Positions 35,410 through 45,505 are shown, numbered from the stretch's first letter. The stretch: 64,000 nt of DNA from Parolsenella catena (GCF_003966955.1 NZ_AP019367.1:1178001-1242000); one strand, 5' to 3'. The notes: generated from the sequence alone by a model not told the origin. Numbers and translations: made by a program.

Positions 35410-37167
35410 TCACAAACACCAGGACGAGGCCTCCTTCTGCAGGGACAGCATGTGAGCGAACTCGCCGCCCGCAGCCTCGAGCTCGGCGGGCGTGCCCTGC
35501 TCGGCGACCACGCCGTCCTTCAGGACCACGATCTTGTCCGCATTCTCGACCGTGCGCATGCGGTGCGCGATCACAATGACGGTCTTTCCTGCGAGCAGGC
35601 GGGAGAGCGCCTGCTGCACCACGGTCTCGTTCTCCACATCCAAACTCGCCGTCGCCTCGTCCAACAGCACGATAGGCGCGTCTTTGAGCAGTGCACGGGC
35701 GATAGAGATGCGCTGGCGCTCGCCACCGGAGAGTTTGGAGCCGTTCTCGCCGATCATGGTGTCGTAGCCCTGCGGCATACGACTCACAAACTCGTCGCAG
35801 TTGGCGGCACGCGCGGCAGCAAGCACTTCCTCATCGGTGGCATCGCGACGGCCAAGACGGATGTTTCCCATCACCGTGTCGTCAAAGAGCAGCACGTCTT
35901 GGAACACAATGGCGTAATCACGCAGCAGCACCTCGGGATCAACGCTCGCAACATCCACGCCACCCACGGTGACCATGCCTTCGGTGGCGTCCCAAAAGCG
36001 CGCGGCCAGGCGGCTCACCGTAGACTTACCGGAACCCGAAGGACCGACCAGCGCCGTAACTTCGCCTTCCTTGGCGGTAAAGCTCACATCGGTAAGAACT
36101 TTCTCGCCGGCGCGGCCGTCCTCGCCCGCACCATAGCCAAATGCCACGTGATCGAACACCACATCGTGGCCCACGGGCTCAAATTTCTCGCTGCCCCGCG
36201 CCACAGGCTCTTCCATGATGGAACGCATGCGCTTGGCAGACGACTCGGCGACAAACAGCTCGGACACTAACATTAGCGCCTGGTCAAACGGCGCGTAGAT
36301 ACGGCTCACCATAAGCAGGAAGGCAAACATCACCAAAAAGTCGACCTGCCCGGAGGCGACCATCGTGGCGCCCGTGACCAGCGTGGTGGCAATGCCCAGA
36401 CGCAGAATGGAGAAGGCGGAGTTGACCAGAAGCCCGTTGACGAGCTCGCCCTTGGTGGTCTCGCGCTCCTCGGCATCGATCACGGCGTTGAGCCCCTCAA
36501 GATAATGGGCCTCCTGGTTGGTGGCGCGGATTTCGCGCACGCAGTCGAGCGTCTCCTGGATCGCCTCGGTGACCTTGACCTTCTCGGCGCGCACGCGGTC
36601 GAACACCGGGGTCATGGGGCCGCGTGTCAGATACAGCACGGCAAAGGCCACGGGAATGCTCCAAAACGCCGCGACCGCCAGCTGCCAGCAAAAGAACAGC
36701 GATGACGCGAACACAATGGCGCTTGCGATGATGGCGCCCCAGAGTTCTCCCAGCACATGGCTGTAGGCGTGCTCCATAGTCTGAACGTCACCCATGATGG
36801 TCTCGGTTAAATCGGCCAGATCACGACGACCAAAAAACGACAGCGGCAGTTTGCGCAAGCGCTCGGCGATCTCCATACGCTGCTTGCCGCACTCCTCGTA
36901 AAAGATGCAGTAGGTGTAGTAATACTGTTGCCAGTTAGAGGCAAAGAGCAACACGAAAAAGACCAGGAGGCCGCCCACGATCGGCAGGGCATCCGGCAGG
37001 TCAGCCCCGCTGGCGAAATGCTCGACAAAGCCGGCCATAACCAGGAATAAAAAGCCCATGCCGGCCATGGTAATAAGATTGGTGAGCGCGGTCCAGAAGA
37101 CACCGCGTTTTACGCCGGCGATGCCTTTATCGGATAGGAAATACTTCTTTTGGAATGAGGCGAACAT
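35410..37167 (-). CDS. ABC half-exporter, second subunit
   Basis: Type I half-exporter of 585 residues: six transmembrane helices in the first 320, then an ABC domain with Walker A GPSGSGKST, Q-loop VFQDVLLFDDT, signature LSGGERQRISIARAL, Walker B IVLLDEATASLD and H-loop IAHRMRTV. It probably forms a heterodimer with the product of the preceding gene; the two are adjacent with no gap (TAAATG). Pairs of this type near an AraC gene include siderophore importers (YbtP/YbtQ, IrtA/IrtB) and multidrug pumps. The DtxR-like dyad upstream favours an iron role, but this is inference. Confidence 0.88.
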   Translation of the reverse strand: MFASFQKKYFLSDKGIAGVKRGVFWTALTNLITMAGMGFLFLVMAGFVEHFASGADLPDALPIVGGLLVFFVLLFASNWQQYYYTYCIFYEECGKQRMEIAERLRKLPLSFFGRRDLADLTETIMGDVQTMEHAYSHVLGELWGAIIASAIVFASSLFFCWQLAVAAFWSIPVAFAVLYLTRGPMTPVFDRVRAEKVKVTEAIQETLDCVREIRATNQEAHYLEGLNAVIDAEERETTKGELVNGLLVNSAFSILRLGIATTLVTGATMVASGQVDFLVMFAFLLMVSRIYAPFDQALMLVSELFVAESSAKRMRSIMEEPVARGSEKFEPVGHDVVFDHVAFGYGAGEDGRAGEKVLTDVSFTAKEGEVTALVGPSGSGKSTVSRLAARFWDATEGMVTVGGVDVASVDPEVLLRDYAIVFQDVLLFDDTVMGNIRLGRRDATDEEVLAAARAANCDEFVSRMPQGYDTMIGENGSKLSGGERQRISIARALLKDAPIVLLDEATASLDVENETVVQQALSRLLAGKTVIVIAHRMRTVENADKIVVLKDGVVAEQGTPAELEAAGGEFAHMLSLQKEASSWCL

Positions 37168-38994
37168 TTAGGCCTCGCCTCCCTTCGCGACGGCGGCATC
37201 CGCGGTCGTAGCAGTAATCTTCCAACTCGCGGCCTGCTCGTACTCGGCCCACATCTTGGCATACAGGCCATTTTGGGACAGCAGCTCGGCATGAGTACCC
37301 GACTCCTGCACGCTGCCCTGGTTAAGCACCACGATTTGGTCTGCGCCTACTACGGTCGAGAGCCGATGCGCAATCATAATGACCGTGCGACCCGCCGCCA
37401 GCTTGCTAAAGGCGCGCTGGATGAGCGCCTCGTTCTCGGGGTCGGCAAACGCCGTGGCCTCATCGAGCACCACGATAGGCGCGTCTTTAAGGATCGCGCG
37501 GGCGAGTGCCACGCGCTGGACCTCGCCGCCCGAAAGATATGCTCCGCCGGCGCCGAGCATGGTGTTGATGCCCTGTGGGAGCTTGGCCACAATGTCGTCG
37601 CACTGAGCTGCGGAGAGGGCCGCACGTACTTCGTCATCAGTGGCCGTAGGCTTGGAGGCGCGCACGTTATCGGCAAGTGTTTGCCGGAACAGTTGGTTGG
37701 TCTGGAACACGAAGGCGACCTGGTCCATAAGCTCGTGTGGATCCATATCGCGAACGTCCACACCGCCTACGAGCACTCGACCCGAGGAAACATCCCAAAA
37801 ACGCGGGATCAGGCTTGCGCAGGTTGACTTACCGCCGCCCGAAGGACCCACCAGGGCGAGGGTACTACCAGCGGAAACGCTAAAACTCACATGGTTGACG
37901 GCAGGCGCCTCGGCGCCTTCGTAGGTAAAGCTCACATCCTCAAATCGCACGTCGTTGCCGGCAGGGTGCTTGGGTTGGGTGGGCACGGAGAGCTGCTTGG
38001 AATCCATAACGCTTCGGATGCGAGCCAGCGAATCGGCACTCATCTGAGAGGCCTCGCCCACAAACATGAGCTTGGTCATGGCCGTCGGCACCACGGCCGA
38101 AAATATCGCGTAAAACGTGAAGTTTGCCATAAAATGCGCGAAGTCCGTCTCGCCCGGTGCCAACAGCAACGCCACGGGCAGCAGGAATGCCACAAGACCA
38201 TTGAGCGCGGTAAGGTTGAGCACCTGCGGGCCTCGGCAGAACGTGCCCGAATAGTTTTGTGCCATGTCGGCGTATTCGGCGATCGCATCGTGGAAGGCCT
38301 TAAAGGAGTAGACCGTCTGCTGAAACACCTTGACCACGGGGATACCGCGTACGTATTCGGTACCGGTCTTGTTCATCTTGACCAGCGCGCCCATGTAGGC
38401 CTTCATAAACTCGCCGCCCTTGCCGCCCATCATGGTGGCCATGGCGCCAAGCGAAACGGCGACCGAGATAAGGCATGCCGCGCCCAAGCGCCAATCGAGG
38501 GCGAAAAGCAGCACGAGCAAGCCCACGACCATGGCGGTGGCGCCGGCGATATCGGGTAGCATGTGCGCGAGCAGGGTCTCGGTGGAGGCGGCGCATCCGT
38601 CTACGATACGGCGCAGCTCACCGGTGGCATGCGTGTCAAAGTAGCCAAGCGGCAGCTTAAGCAGGTGCTCGCTCGCAGTCTTGCGAATATTGGACGCGCA
38701 GCGAAACGCGGACAGGTGCGTGCACATGAGCCCCACGAAATACACTACGATGCTTGCCAGGGCAAAACCAACGGCCCACCAGCCATACATCGCGATATCG
38801 ATGGCTTCGCTCCAGTTAGGCGCCACAGCGATAAGGTCTCGCGCGACAAACCAGATGCACACGTACGGGCCAAAGCCCAGCAGCTGCGAGAGCGCCGAGA
38901 GCGCCATGCCCAAATACGTTAGGAATTTGCGGTCACCGGCATACGCGAGCAACTCGCCGATGCCTCCACCTTCCCTTTTTGATCCCTTTGCCAT
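37168..38994 (-). CDS. ABC half-exporter, first subunit
   Basis: Another 608-residue half-exporter with six helices and an ABC domain (Walker A GPSGGGKST, signature LSGGEVQRVALARAI, Walker B IVVLDEATAFAD). The Walker B tail ATAFADPENE in place of ATASLD-type is characteristic of YbtQ/IrtB-like subunits. I chose the ATG at 38994 with AAGGA before it; an upstream in-frame ATG at 39042 lies inside the operator. It is the first gene of the operon and divergent from the AraC gene. Confidence 0.88.
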   Translation of the reverse strand: MAKGSKREGGGIGELLAYAGDRKFLTYLGMALSALSQLLGFGPYVCIWFVARDLIAVAPNWSEAIDIAMYGWWAVGFALASIVVYFVGLMCTHLSAFRCASNIRKTASEHLLKLPLGYFDTHATGELRRIVDGCAASTETLLAHMLPDIAGATAMVVGLLVLLFALDWRLGAACLISVAVSLGAMATMMGGKGGEFMKAYMGALVKMNKTGTEYVRGIPVVKVFQQTVYSFKAFHDAIAEYADMAQNYSGTFCRGPQVLNLTALNGLVAFLLPVALLLAPGETDFAHFMANFTFYAIFSAVVPTAMTKLMFVGEASQMSADSLARIRSVMDSKQLSVPTQPKHPAGNDVRFEDVSFTYEGAEAPAVNHVSFSVSAGSTLALVGPSGGGKSTCASLIPRFWDVSSGRVLVGGVDVRDMDPHELMDQVAFVFQTNQLFRQTLADNVRASKPTATDDEVRAALSAAQCDDIVAKLPQGINTMLGAGGAYLSGGEVQRVALARAILKDAPIVVLDEATAFADPENEALIQRAFSKLAAGRTVIMIAHRLSTVVGADQIVVLNQGSVQESGTHAELLSQNGLYAKMWAEYEQAASWKITATTADAAVAKGGEA

Positions 38995-39041
38995 GCGATT
39001 CCTTTCTAACGGCTTGAGAGTTAACCTGTACGAACTTATCA

Positions 39042-39059
39042 TTAGGTTATTAGCCTTGA
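39042..39059. promoter_or_regulatory. DtxR-like dyad in the ABC/AraC divergent region
   Basis: TTAGGTTATTAGCCTTGA: AGGTTA and TAGCCT are inverted around a T with one mismatch, close to the iron-box TTAGGTTAGSCTAACC of DtxR/IdeR. A second TAACCT lies at 39022-39027. It is placed to control both genes. Confidence 0.4.
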
Positions 39060-39108
39060 CTTACAGTTCGGTCGAACGCGGACGATTCGGCAAGGGAAGG
39101 GGACGTTT

Positions 39109-40113
39109 TTGCAAATGCGACGCGCGCCATCCGACATAACCGAGCTCTACGCGCCGCAGTTCGAGCAGTTCGGCATCGAGCTCAAGGACAGAGGTACGGT
39201 CATTACCGGTGAGGTGGCAAGTGATCAGGCGCATGGGCGGGCATGGGTCGTACCCCTCTCCCCCACCTGCCTTGTGATGGAGCACTTCATCACCCCTGCG
39301 CGCGACATGCGCCTTTTGGAGCGCACGCCCGAGCCGTACGCCTGCGTAAGCGAAGTCAGCGTGCCGACGCTCACATGCATGCCCGACGCCGGAATCACGC
39401 CCACCAACCTCATGCCGCTGCGCGGCTCCTGGCCGAGCAACGCGGTATGCAGCTTTATCCAAGACAACTGCGGTGAGGAGCTGAGCCCGCTGTTTGCGGG
39501 ACAGCTCTATCATTCGCGCTCCGTGCTCTTCTTGCCAGGCTTTTTCGAAGAGCTCGAGGGTCGTTACCCCACCGAGTTCACAGGGCTCTTCGAGGCGTTC
39601 GCCGAGCCGTGGTGCGACGAGGCGGTATCCGCTATCTACCACGCGCTGCGACGGGTCAGCGAAGAGCGTGCTCGCTCGGCGGGCGGCCATGTGTTCATGC
39701 GAGGCGTCGTGGATACCATGGTCGCCGAGCTCGCCTGTTCGCACGCTGCCTGCGGGCGGGCCTTGCGGGCGGCGGGAACGCGGGCAAGCGCGGGCCTCGC
39801 CGGGGAGGCGGCCGCCGCCGTCGAACGGGCGCTCGACGCCGGACAGCGCGTAGGCATCGACGAACTCGCCGCAAGCCTCTACACGAGCCGCTCCAGACTC
39901 TGCGCCGTCTTTAAAGCCGAGACGGGCGAGTCCCTGGGCGCCTACATGCGCAGGCGCCGCATGGAGCGCGCGCAAGACCTCCTCGCCGACAGTTCGCTTT
40001 CCATAGCGCAAATCGCCGAGCTGCTCGGGTTTTCGCAGCAAGCGGCCTTCGCGCAGGCGTTCAAAGCCGCGAACGGCTGCTCCGCGACAGTCTGGCGAGG
40101 CAGGCATCGCTAG
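39109..40113 (+). CDS. AraC-family transcriptional regulator
   Basis: A 334-residue regulator. The last 100 residues contain the two helix-turn-helices of AraC/XylS proteins: IDELAASLYTSRSRLCAVFK and SIAQIAELLGFSQQAAFAQAFK. The N-terminal domain (with several Cys) probably binds a ligand. The TTG at 39109 follows AAGGGG by six bases; the ATG at 39115 is a possible alternative. It resembles the YbtA-type regulators that sit opposite siderophore transporters. The target is most likely the ABC operon. Confidence 0.86.
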   Translation: MQMRRAPSDITELYAPQFEQFGIELKDRGTVITGEVASDQAHGRAWVVPLSPTCLVMEHFITPARDMRLLERTPEPYACVSEVSVPTLTCMPDAGITPTNLMPLRGSWPSNAVCSFIQDNCGEELSPLFAGQLYHSRSVLFLPGFFEELEGRYPTEFTGLFEAFAEPWCDEAVSAIYHALRRVSEERARSAGGHVFMRGVVDTMVAELACSHAACGRALRAAGTRASAGLAGEAAAAVERALDAGQRVGIDELAASLYTSRSRLCAVFKAETGESLGAYMRRRRMERAQDLLADSSLSIAQIAELLGFSQQAAFAQAFKAANGCSATVWRGRHR

Positions 40114-40285
40114 CGGTGTGCCGCCAGCACGCGACCACCACGCCGCCGGCGCGTCTCGCCATGCCCGGGGCGCGACCGCCACGCGCTTTTGCTACCATGT
40201 CCTGCGGCAGATCCGCCGCCCGCGCTGTTCTACTCCGATATCCAGCGCGATAGAAGCTAAAACCAAAGGAAAGAGAGACAACCGC

Positions 40286-41023
40286 ATGATCAAGAACGTC
40301 CTGGAGGACTACAGGGTCCTCATGCGCAGCATCCCTGCGCCCACCGTCACGTGCTTCGTCCTGAGCGTCGTGCTCATGAACCTGCTCGCAAACAAGGAGC
40401 TCGTGAGCCTGCCATGGCTCGCGCTCGACTGCGGCTTCACCCTGAGCTGGGTGTCATTTCTTTGCCAGGACATGATCTGCAAGCGCTTTGGCCCCAAGGC
40501 GTCGGTCAAGGTCTCCATCCTCGCCCTTCTCGTCAACCTCGCCGTGAGCGCGCTGTTCTGGCTCGTGAGCCTGGCCCCGGGCATGTGGGGCGCCTACTAC
40601 GACACGGGCTCGCTTGACGTCAACGCCGCGCTCAACGCCACCATCGGCGGCTCGTGGTACGTGGTTGCCGGCAGCTCGCTCGCCATGCTGTGCTCGAGCT
40701 TCGTGAACTCGCACGTCAACCAGTTCATCGGCCACCTCACCGACAACGGCACGTTTGCCACGTTTGCCCTGCGCAGCTACGTAAGCACGGGCGTGGGCCA
40801 GATCGTGGACAACCTCGTGTTTGCCATCGTGGTCTCCCACGTGTTCTTTGGCTGGACGTGGCTGCAGGTCATCACCTGCTCGCTCACGGGCGCCGCCGCC
40901 GAGCTGATGTGCGAGGTCGTGCTCTCGCCGATCGGCTTCCGCGTGGCAAGCGGCTGGGCGCGCGACGGCGTGGGCGAGGAATACGTCAGGACACACGCCG
41001 CAGAGCTCAAGGCAAGGGCATAG
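40286..41023 (+). CDS. QueT/VUT-family (YhhQ-like) queuosine precursor transporter
   Basis: A 245-residue membrane protein with six or seven hydrophobic helices. CQDMICKRFGPKASVKVS, NQFIGHL and the Leu/Val-rich helices match the VUT (vitamin uptake transporter) family, which moves queuosine precursors such as preQ0/preQ1. No preQ1 riboswitch is evident in the 172 bases upstream. The ATG at 40286 is preceded by AAGGAAAGAGAGACAACCGC. One base separates its stop from the next gene, so the two form an operon. Confidence 0.8.
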   Translation: MIKNVLEDYRVLMRSIPAPTVTCFVLSVVLMNLLANKELVSLPWLALDCGFTLSWVSFLCQDMICKRFGPKASVKVSILALLVNLAVSALFWLVSLAPGMWGAYYDTGSLDVNAALNATIGGSWYVVAGSSLAMLCSSFVNSHVNQFIGHLTDNGTFATFALRSYVSTGVGQIVDNLVFAIVVSHVFFGWTWLQVITCSLTGAAAELMCEVVLSPIGFRVASGWARDGVGEEYVRTHAAELKARA

Positions 41024-41024
41024 C

Positions 41025-41708
41025 ATGGACATCCTCGTCACCGGCACGGCAAGCGGCATCGGACGCGCGTGCGCCGAGCTGTTCCTCGAGCGCGGGCACA
41101 ACGTGGTCGGTCTAGACGTGGCCGAGGCAAGCATCGAGCACGAGCGCTACCGACACCTCATTGCGGACGTGCGCGATCGCGCGGACCTGCCCGCAGGGCT
41201 TGAGCCCGAGATAATCGTTAACAACGCGGGCGTGCAGGACTCGCCCGACGACATCGCCGTGAACCTGCGCGGCACCATCAACGTCACCGAGACGTACGCG
41301 TTCACGGGAGACGGCCTTGCGGCGCGCCCCGCCCCGCGCGTCCGCGCCGTGGTGAACGTAGGCTCCGCAAGCGGCCACACGGGCTCGGAGTTTCCCGAGT
41401 ACGCCGCGAGCAAGGGCGGCGTCATCGCCTACACGAGAAACGTCGCGAACCGCCTGGCCCCGCAGGCCACGTGCAACAGCGTGGACCCGGGAGGCGTGCT
41501 CACCGAGCTCAACCGCTGCGTCATGGACGATGGGGCCATGTGGGGACGCATCATGGAGCTCACGCCGCTGCGCCGCTGGGCCACGCCGGGAGAGATCGCC
41601 GAGTGGATCTACTTCGTGGCCGTGACGAACCGCTTTATGACCGGCCAGAACCTGCTCGTCGACGGCGGCGAGGCGGGCCGCGCCGAGTTCGTCTGGCCCA
41701 CCGAGTGA
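41025..41708 (+). CDS. Short-chain dehydrogenase/reductase (third)
   Basis: A compact SDR of 227 residues: TGTASGIG (6-13), NNAG (66-69), Y126 and K130 (YAASK). DV after the second strand (VGLDVAE) favours NAD(H). Its small size comes from short loops between strands D and F. The substrate is unknown; its link with the VUT transporter gene is only operon context. A family A-like sequence (GGGGACGGGGCCAGG) follows the stop within five bases. Confidence 0.84.
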   Translation: MDILVTGTASGIGRACAELFLERGHNVVGLDVAEASIEHERYRHLIADVRDRADLPAGLEPEIIVNNAGVQDSPDDIAVNLRGTINVTETYAFTGDGLAARPAPRVRAVVNVGSASGHTGSEFPEYAASKGGVIAYTRNVANRLAPQATCNSVDPGGVLTELNRCVMDDGAMWGRIMELTPLRRWATPGEIAEWIYFVAVTNRFMTGQNLLVDGGEAGRAEFVWPTE

Positions 41709-41844
41709 CGCCTGGGGACGGGGCCAGGCTTTCACCGCCCTCATCGGCCCCGCCGCCTTCCGCCGAGAGCCGGGTCCCATCACGCCCGCGAGGGGTAGCC
41801 TGGTGATGTCAGCGCACACGCACCTCTCGGCAGAAAGGGCCGCC

Positions 41845-43659
41845 ATGCTCAACACGTTCTGCAAGTCACCGCTCTGGGAGTGCCACGCCACGCTCGTCCG
41901 CGTGGCGCAGGGCCTCGAGCCGGCAGACACCGTCATCCGACACGCAAGCCTCGTGAGCGTCACCACGCATGAGGTGCTACCGGATGCCGACATCGCCATC
42001 TCCTGCGGGCGCATCGCCTACCTGGGCCTTGACGGCCACACGGCCGAGCACTGCATCGGGCCCCAGACCCGTGTCATCGACGCTGCCGGCAAGTACGTAG
42101 CGCCCGGCTACATCGACTCGCACATCCACATCGAGAGCGCCATGATCGGCCCGTCCGAGTACGCGCGCGTCGTCGTGCCGCGCGGCACCACGGCCATCTA
42201 CGCGGACCCGCACGAGTGCGCCAACGTCGTGGGGCTCGAGGGCGTCCGAGTCATGTTCGATGACGCCCGCCGCGCGCCGCTCAAGGCCATGCTCACGACG
42301 CCCTCCTGCGTGCCTGCCGTCACGGGATTTGACGACGCCGGCGCCTCCGTAGACGCCGCCCAAGTGGCAGCCACCATGGAATGGCCCGACGTCGTGGGTC
42401 TCGGCGAGATGATGAACTTCCCCGGCATCCTCGCCGGCGAGCAGAACGCCCTGGACGAGGTAGCCGAGACCCTCAAGGCAGGCAAGTGCGTCACGGGCCA
42501 CTACTCCGTCTCGGAGACGGACCGCGGGCTTGCCGCCTATATCGCCTCGGGCGTGCGTGCCTGCCACGAGTCCATCACGCCACAAGACGTCATCGCCAAG
42601 CTCCGCATGGGCATGTACGTCCAGGCCCGCTACGGATCCGCCTGGCTCTCCTTGCCGGGCTACCTGCCGCAGGTGCTCGCCTCGGGTGTGGACACGCGCC
42701 TCATCTGCCTGTGCACGGACGACAACCACCCCAACACGCTCGTCTCCGAGGGCGGCATGGACCGCGCGCTGCGCGCGTGCGTGGCAGCCGGCGCAGACGC
42801 CGTGACGGCGCTGCAGTTCGCCACGATAAACGCCGCCCAGATGCTTGGCGTCGACGCCGACATGGGCAGCGTCACGCCCGGCAAGTGCGCCGACCTCGTG
42901 ATTCTGCCCGACCTCGCAAGCTTTGTGCCCGAACAGGTCCTCATCGATGGAGACCTCGTGGCCCAGGACGGGCAAGCCCTGTTCGAGAACCCCCTGTTTA
43001 CGTGGCCCGACTTCATGACGCACACGATGAACGTGGGCCGCAGCTTCACGCCGGCGGACTTCGAGATACGCGTCGACCGCCCGGACGGCTTTGCCCGCGT
43101 GCGTGCCATCGGCGGCGTGGGTGGCTCCACCATCACGAGGGACAGCGTCGTCGAGGTGCCGGTGCGCAACGGCAAGCTCGAGGCAAACCCCGAGGCAGAC
43201 GCCCTCAAGATGGCCGTGTTCGACCGTCACCACGGCAAGGAGGGCACGCACTCCTTTGGCTTCTGCACGGGCTTTGGCGTCCATGGCGCGCTCGCGCAGA
43301 CCGTGAGCCACGACTCTCACAACCTGCTCGTCGTGGGCGACAACGACGAGGACATGGCGCTTGCCGCCCGCACGCTCGTGGAGTGCGGCGGTGGCGAGGT
43401 GGCCGTGGCGGACGGCCAGGTGCTCGCGCTCGTGAGACTGCCCGTCTGCGGCCTCATGAGCGACGCGCACGTCGAGCAGGTCGCCGACGAGGTGGCCGGA
43501 ATCGAGCAGGCCTGGGCGGACATGGGCTGCAAGATGCCCTCGCCGTTCATGACCATGGGCATCCTGTCGCTGCCCTGCGTACCCGAGCTGCGCCTCACCA
43601 ACCGCGGCTACGTCAACTGCGTCACGTTTGAGTTCGAGGACCTCCTCATCGAGGGCTAG
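41845..43659 (+). CDS. ade: Adenine deaminase
   Basis: Deaminates adenine to hypoxanthine in purine salvage. The 604-residue protein has an amidohydrolase (TIM-barrel) core with metal ligands in GYIDSHIHIESAM, the lid ESITPQD, the CTDDNHPNTL Asp and a C-terminal domain ending in NRGYVNCVTFEFED. Three in-frame starts are possible: GTG 41803, ATG 41806 and ATG 41845. I favour 41845 because AAAGGGCCGCC precedes it, but the others have AGGGG upstream and would add 13-14 residues. The gene is monocistronic and is followed by two family A repeats. Confidence 0.92.
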   Translation: MLNTFCKSPLWECHATLVRVAQGLEPADTVIRHASLVSVTTHEVLPDADIAISCGRIAYLGLDGHTAEHCIGPQTRVIDAAGKYVAPGYIDSHIHIESAMIGPSEYARVVVPRGTTAIYADPHECANVVGLEGVRVMFDDARRAPLKAMLTTPSCVPAVTGFDDAGASVDAAQVAATMEWPDVVGLGEMMNFPGILAGEQNALDEVAETLKAGKCVTGHYSVSETDRGLAAYIASGVRACHESITPQDVIAKLRMGMYVQARYGSAWLSLPGYLPQVLASGVDTRLICLCTDDNHPNTLVSEGGMDRALRACVAAGADAVTALQFATINAAQMLGVDADMGSVTPGKCADLVILPDLASFVPEQVLIDGDLVAQDGQALFENPLFTWPDFMTHTMNVGRSFTPADFEIRVDRPDGFARVRAIGGVGGSTITRDSVVEVPVRNGKLEANPEADALKMAVFDRHHGKEGTHSFGFCTGFGVHGALAQTVSHDSHNLLVVGDNDEDMALAARTLVECGGGEVAVADGQVLALVRLPVCGLMSDAHVEQVADEVAGIEQAWADMGCKMPSPFMTMGILSLPCVPELRLTNRGYVNCVTFEFEDLLIEG

Positions 43660-43660
43660 C

Positions 43661-43743
43661 GGTGACGGACAGGTGGCAAACGGGGAAGGGGTCAATCTGT
43701 CACGGCCGCGGTGACAGTTTGGCCCCGCCCCCAAGTGTCACCG
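43661..43743. repeat. Two family A repeats after adenine deaminase
   Basis: The second (43709-43743, CGGTGACAGTTTGGCC to AAGTGTCACCG) is the inverted partner of 13512-13545. The first (43661-43705, starting CGGTGACGGACAGG) is more diverged. Together they fill the gap between the convergent ade and YitT genes. Confidence 0.85.
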
Positions 43744-43746
43744 TTG

Positions 43747-44646
43747 CTAGAGGCCGGTGTCGCCCTCGATTTTGCGGAAGCCCTCGCCGAACGCCTCGTG
43801 CGCCTCCGTGATGACGACGATGGCCTCGGGGTCGAGCTCGGCCACGATGGTCTTGAGCGGCGTCACGTCGCCACGGTCGAGAATGACGAACAGCATGGGC
43901 CGCGTCTCCCCCGTCCACTTGCCACGGGCAAGGACCTCCGTGCAGCCACGGTCGAGGTCATCCATGACGGCGCGGGCGATCGCCTCGTGCTCGCGCGAGA
44001 TGATCCACGCCACGCGCTCGTGGCTGGGCCCGTCGATGACCATGTCGATGACCCTGCCCATGAGAAACATCGCGATGGTTGCGTACATCGCGTTCTCGAG
44101 CGAGAACACCGAGGCAGAGACGGCAACGACCACGAGGTCGGTTATCGTCACCCACGTGCCCACGGGGATGGGCGTGTGGCGGGCGAGGATCTGGCAGACG
44201 ATGTCGGTGCCGCCCGTGTTGCTTCCAGCGCGAAACACGATGCCCAGCCCCACGCCGCACACCACACCGCCCCACAGGGAGGCAAGCAGCAGGTCGTCTG
44301 CCGCAAGCACGGGCAGCACGGGAGCCGTGGCGTCGATGAGCACGCTCGACAAGACGATGCCCGCGAGCGAGCGCAGCACGTAGCTAGCCCCTCCCACGCG
44401 CGCCGCCACGATCATGAGCAGCGCGTTCATCACGAGCGTCTGCATGCCCACGGGCAGGTTGGGGCCGCCCGCGGCAAGCACCGCGGCACGCAGCGTGATG
44501 GCAAGGCCCGAGATGCCGCCCGGGGCCAGGCCGTTGGGCTCCATGAAGCAGTTGAGGCCCACGGCAAAGACGAGCGACCCCAAGGCGATGAGCCCGAGGT
44601 CGCGCGCGAGGTTCTTCTTGCTTATGGCTTTGAGGTCAACGGACAT
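43747..44646 (-). CDS. YitT-family membrane protein
   Basis: A 299-residue protein with five or six helices (the YitT_membrane domain) and a C-terminal DUF2179 domain with EAHEAFGEGFRKIEG. GLAPGGISGLA and GSNTGGTDIVCQI are conserved YitT segments. The function is unknown; related proteins occur widely in Firmicutes and Actinobacteria. The ATG at 44646 follows GGAAGGCGTCCC. An in-frame extension to 44775 lacks a ribosome site. Confidence 0.85.
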   Translation of the reverse strand: MSVDLKAISKKNLARDLGLIALGSLVFAVGLNCFMEPNGLAPGGISGLAITLRAAVLAAGGPNLPVGMQTLVMNALLMIVAARVGGASYVLRSLAGIVLSSVLIDATAPVLPVLAADDLLLASLWGGVVCGVGLGIVFRAGSNTGGTDIVCQILARHTPIPVGTWVTITDLVVVAVSASVFSLENAMYATIAMFLMGRVIDMVIDGPSHERVAWIISREHEAIARAVMDDLDRGCTEVLARGKWTGETRPMLFVILDRGDVTPLKTIVAELDPEAIVVITEAHEAFGEGFRKIEGDTGL

Positions 44647-44776
44647 GGGACGCCTTCCGCTCGCGAGTTCACAGCCTTCCATTTTCCTCGCGAGCGGCGA
44701 GGGCGGCAATCCAGCCCGATGGAGTGAACGCCGGGGACGCATGACGCTGGGGCCCACCTTGCCCCGCTCCGCCATG

Positions 44777-45502
44777 CTAGCGTCGCCGGCGAGCCCGTGA
44801 GCGCGTGCGCAGGCGCTGGCGCATCGTGCGTGCGGCGCTGGCGACCCTCGGCGTGAGGTCGGCCTCCTCGCGCGTGCGCCAGTCGAAGCGGATGCTCAGG
44901 TAGCGAAGCATCAGCACCACGAACACGCAGGCAAAGCCTGCCGGCACAAGGTTCACGCCCGCAAACGCGAGCAGAGCAAACGCGCACGAGCCGCCGAGGC
45001 AGGCCATGGCGTAGTAGTTGGAGCCCCGAAAGATCGCCGGCATGATGCCCGCGAACGAGTCCCTGAGCGCCCCTCCTCCCACGGCCGTGATGACGCCCAT
45101 GATCACCACGTAGAGGGGGTCGAGCCCATAGGCAAACGCCTTGCTCGACCCCGCAAGGGCAAACAGCGCCACGGAGAGCGTGTCCGCAAGCAGGATCGAC
45201 TTGTTGAGGTCGAGAAAGATGCCGCGGAAGTAGAACGTGAGCAGGCAGATCGCCAGCGAGACCCAGATGAGATCGGGATGGCTCATGAAGTAGACGTCCT
45301 GGGCGCCCAGCAGCAGGTCTCGCACGATGCCCCCGCCAAAGCCCGTGAGGAAGCCCGCCACGGTGACGCCCACGACGTCAAGCCTGCGTCGGCAGCCGAA
45401 CAGCGCCCCCGTGAGGACGCCGACGACCACCGACGCATAGTCGATGACAACCGGAACGGTGAGGACGGTCGAGGCCTGCCCCACCAGAAGTGACGCGTCC
45501 AC
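44777..45502 (-). CDS. TRIC-type cation channel family protein (YadS/UPF0126-like)
   Basis: A 241-residue membrane protein with seven helices in two repeats. [12 protein letters not shown] and [12 protein letters not shown] are the paired GGG-RD signatures of bacterial TRIC/UPF0126 channels, which pass K+ or related cations. The C terminus is Arg-rich. It starts with GTG three bases after the clpX stop, probably by translational coupling. Confidence 0.88.
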   Translation of the reverse strand: MDASLLVGQASTVLTVPVVIDYASVVVGVLTGALFGCRRRLDVVGVTVAGFLTGFGGGIVRDLLLGAQDVYFMSHPDLIWVSLAICLLTFYFRGIFLDLNKSILLADTLSVALFALAGSSKAFAYGLDPLYVVIMGVITAVGGGALRDSFAGIMPAIFRGSNYYAMACLGGSCAFALLAFAGVNLVPAGFACVFVVLMLRYLSIRFDWRTREEADLTPRVASAARTMRQRLRTRSRARRRR

Positions 45503-45505
45503 CCG

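Noticed and set aside
40114-40285. preQ1 riboswitch upstream of the QueT/VUT gene
   Set aside because: I could not find the preQ1-I stem and A-rich tail; the leader shows only GC-rich sequence.
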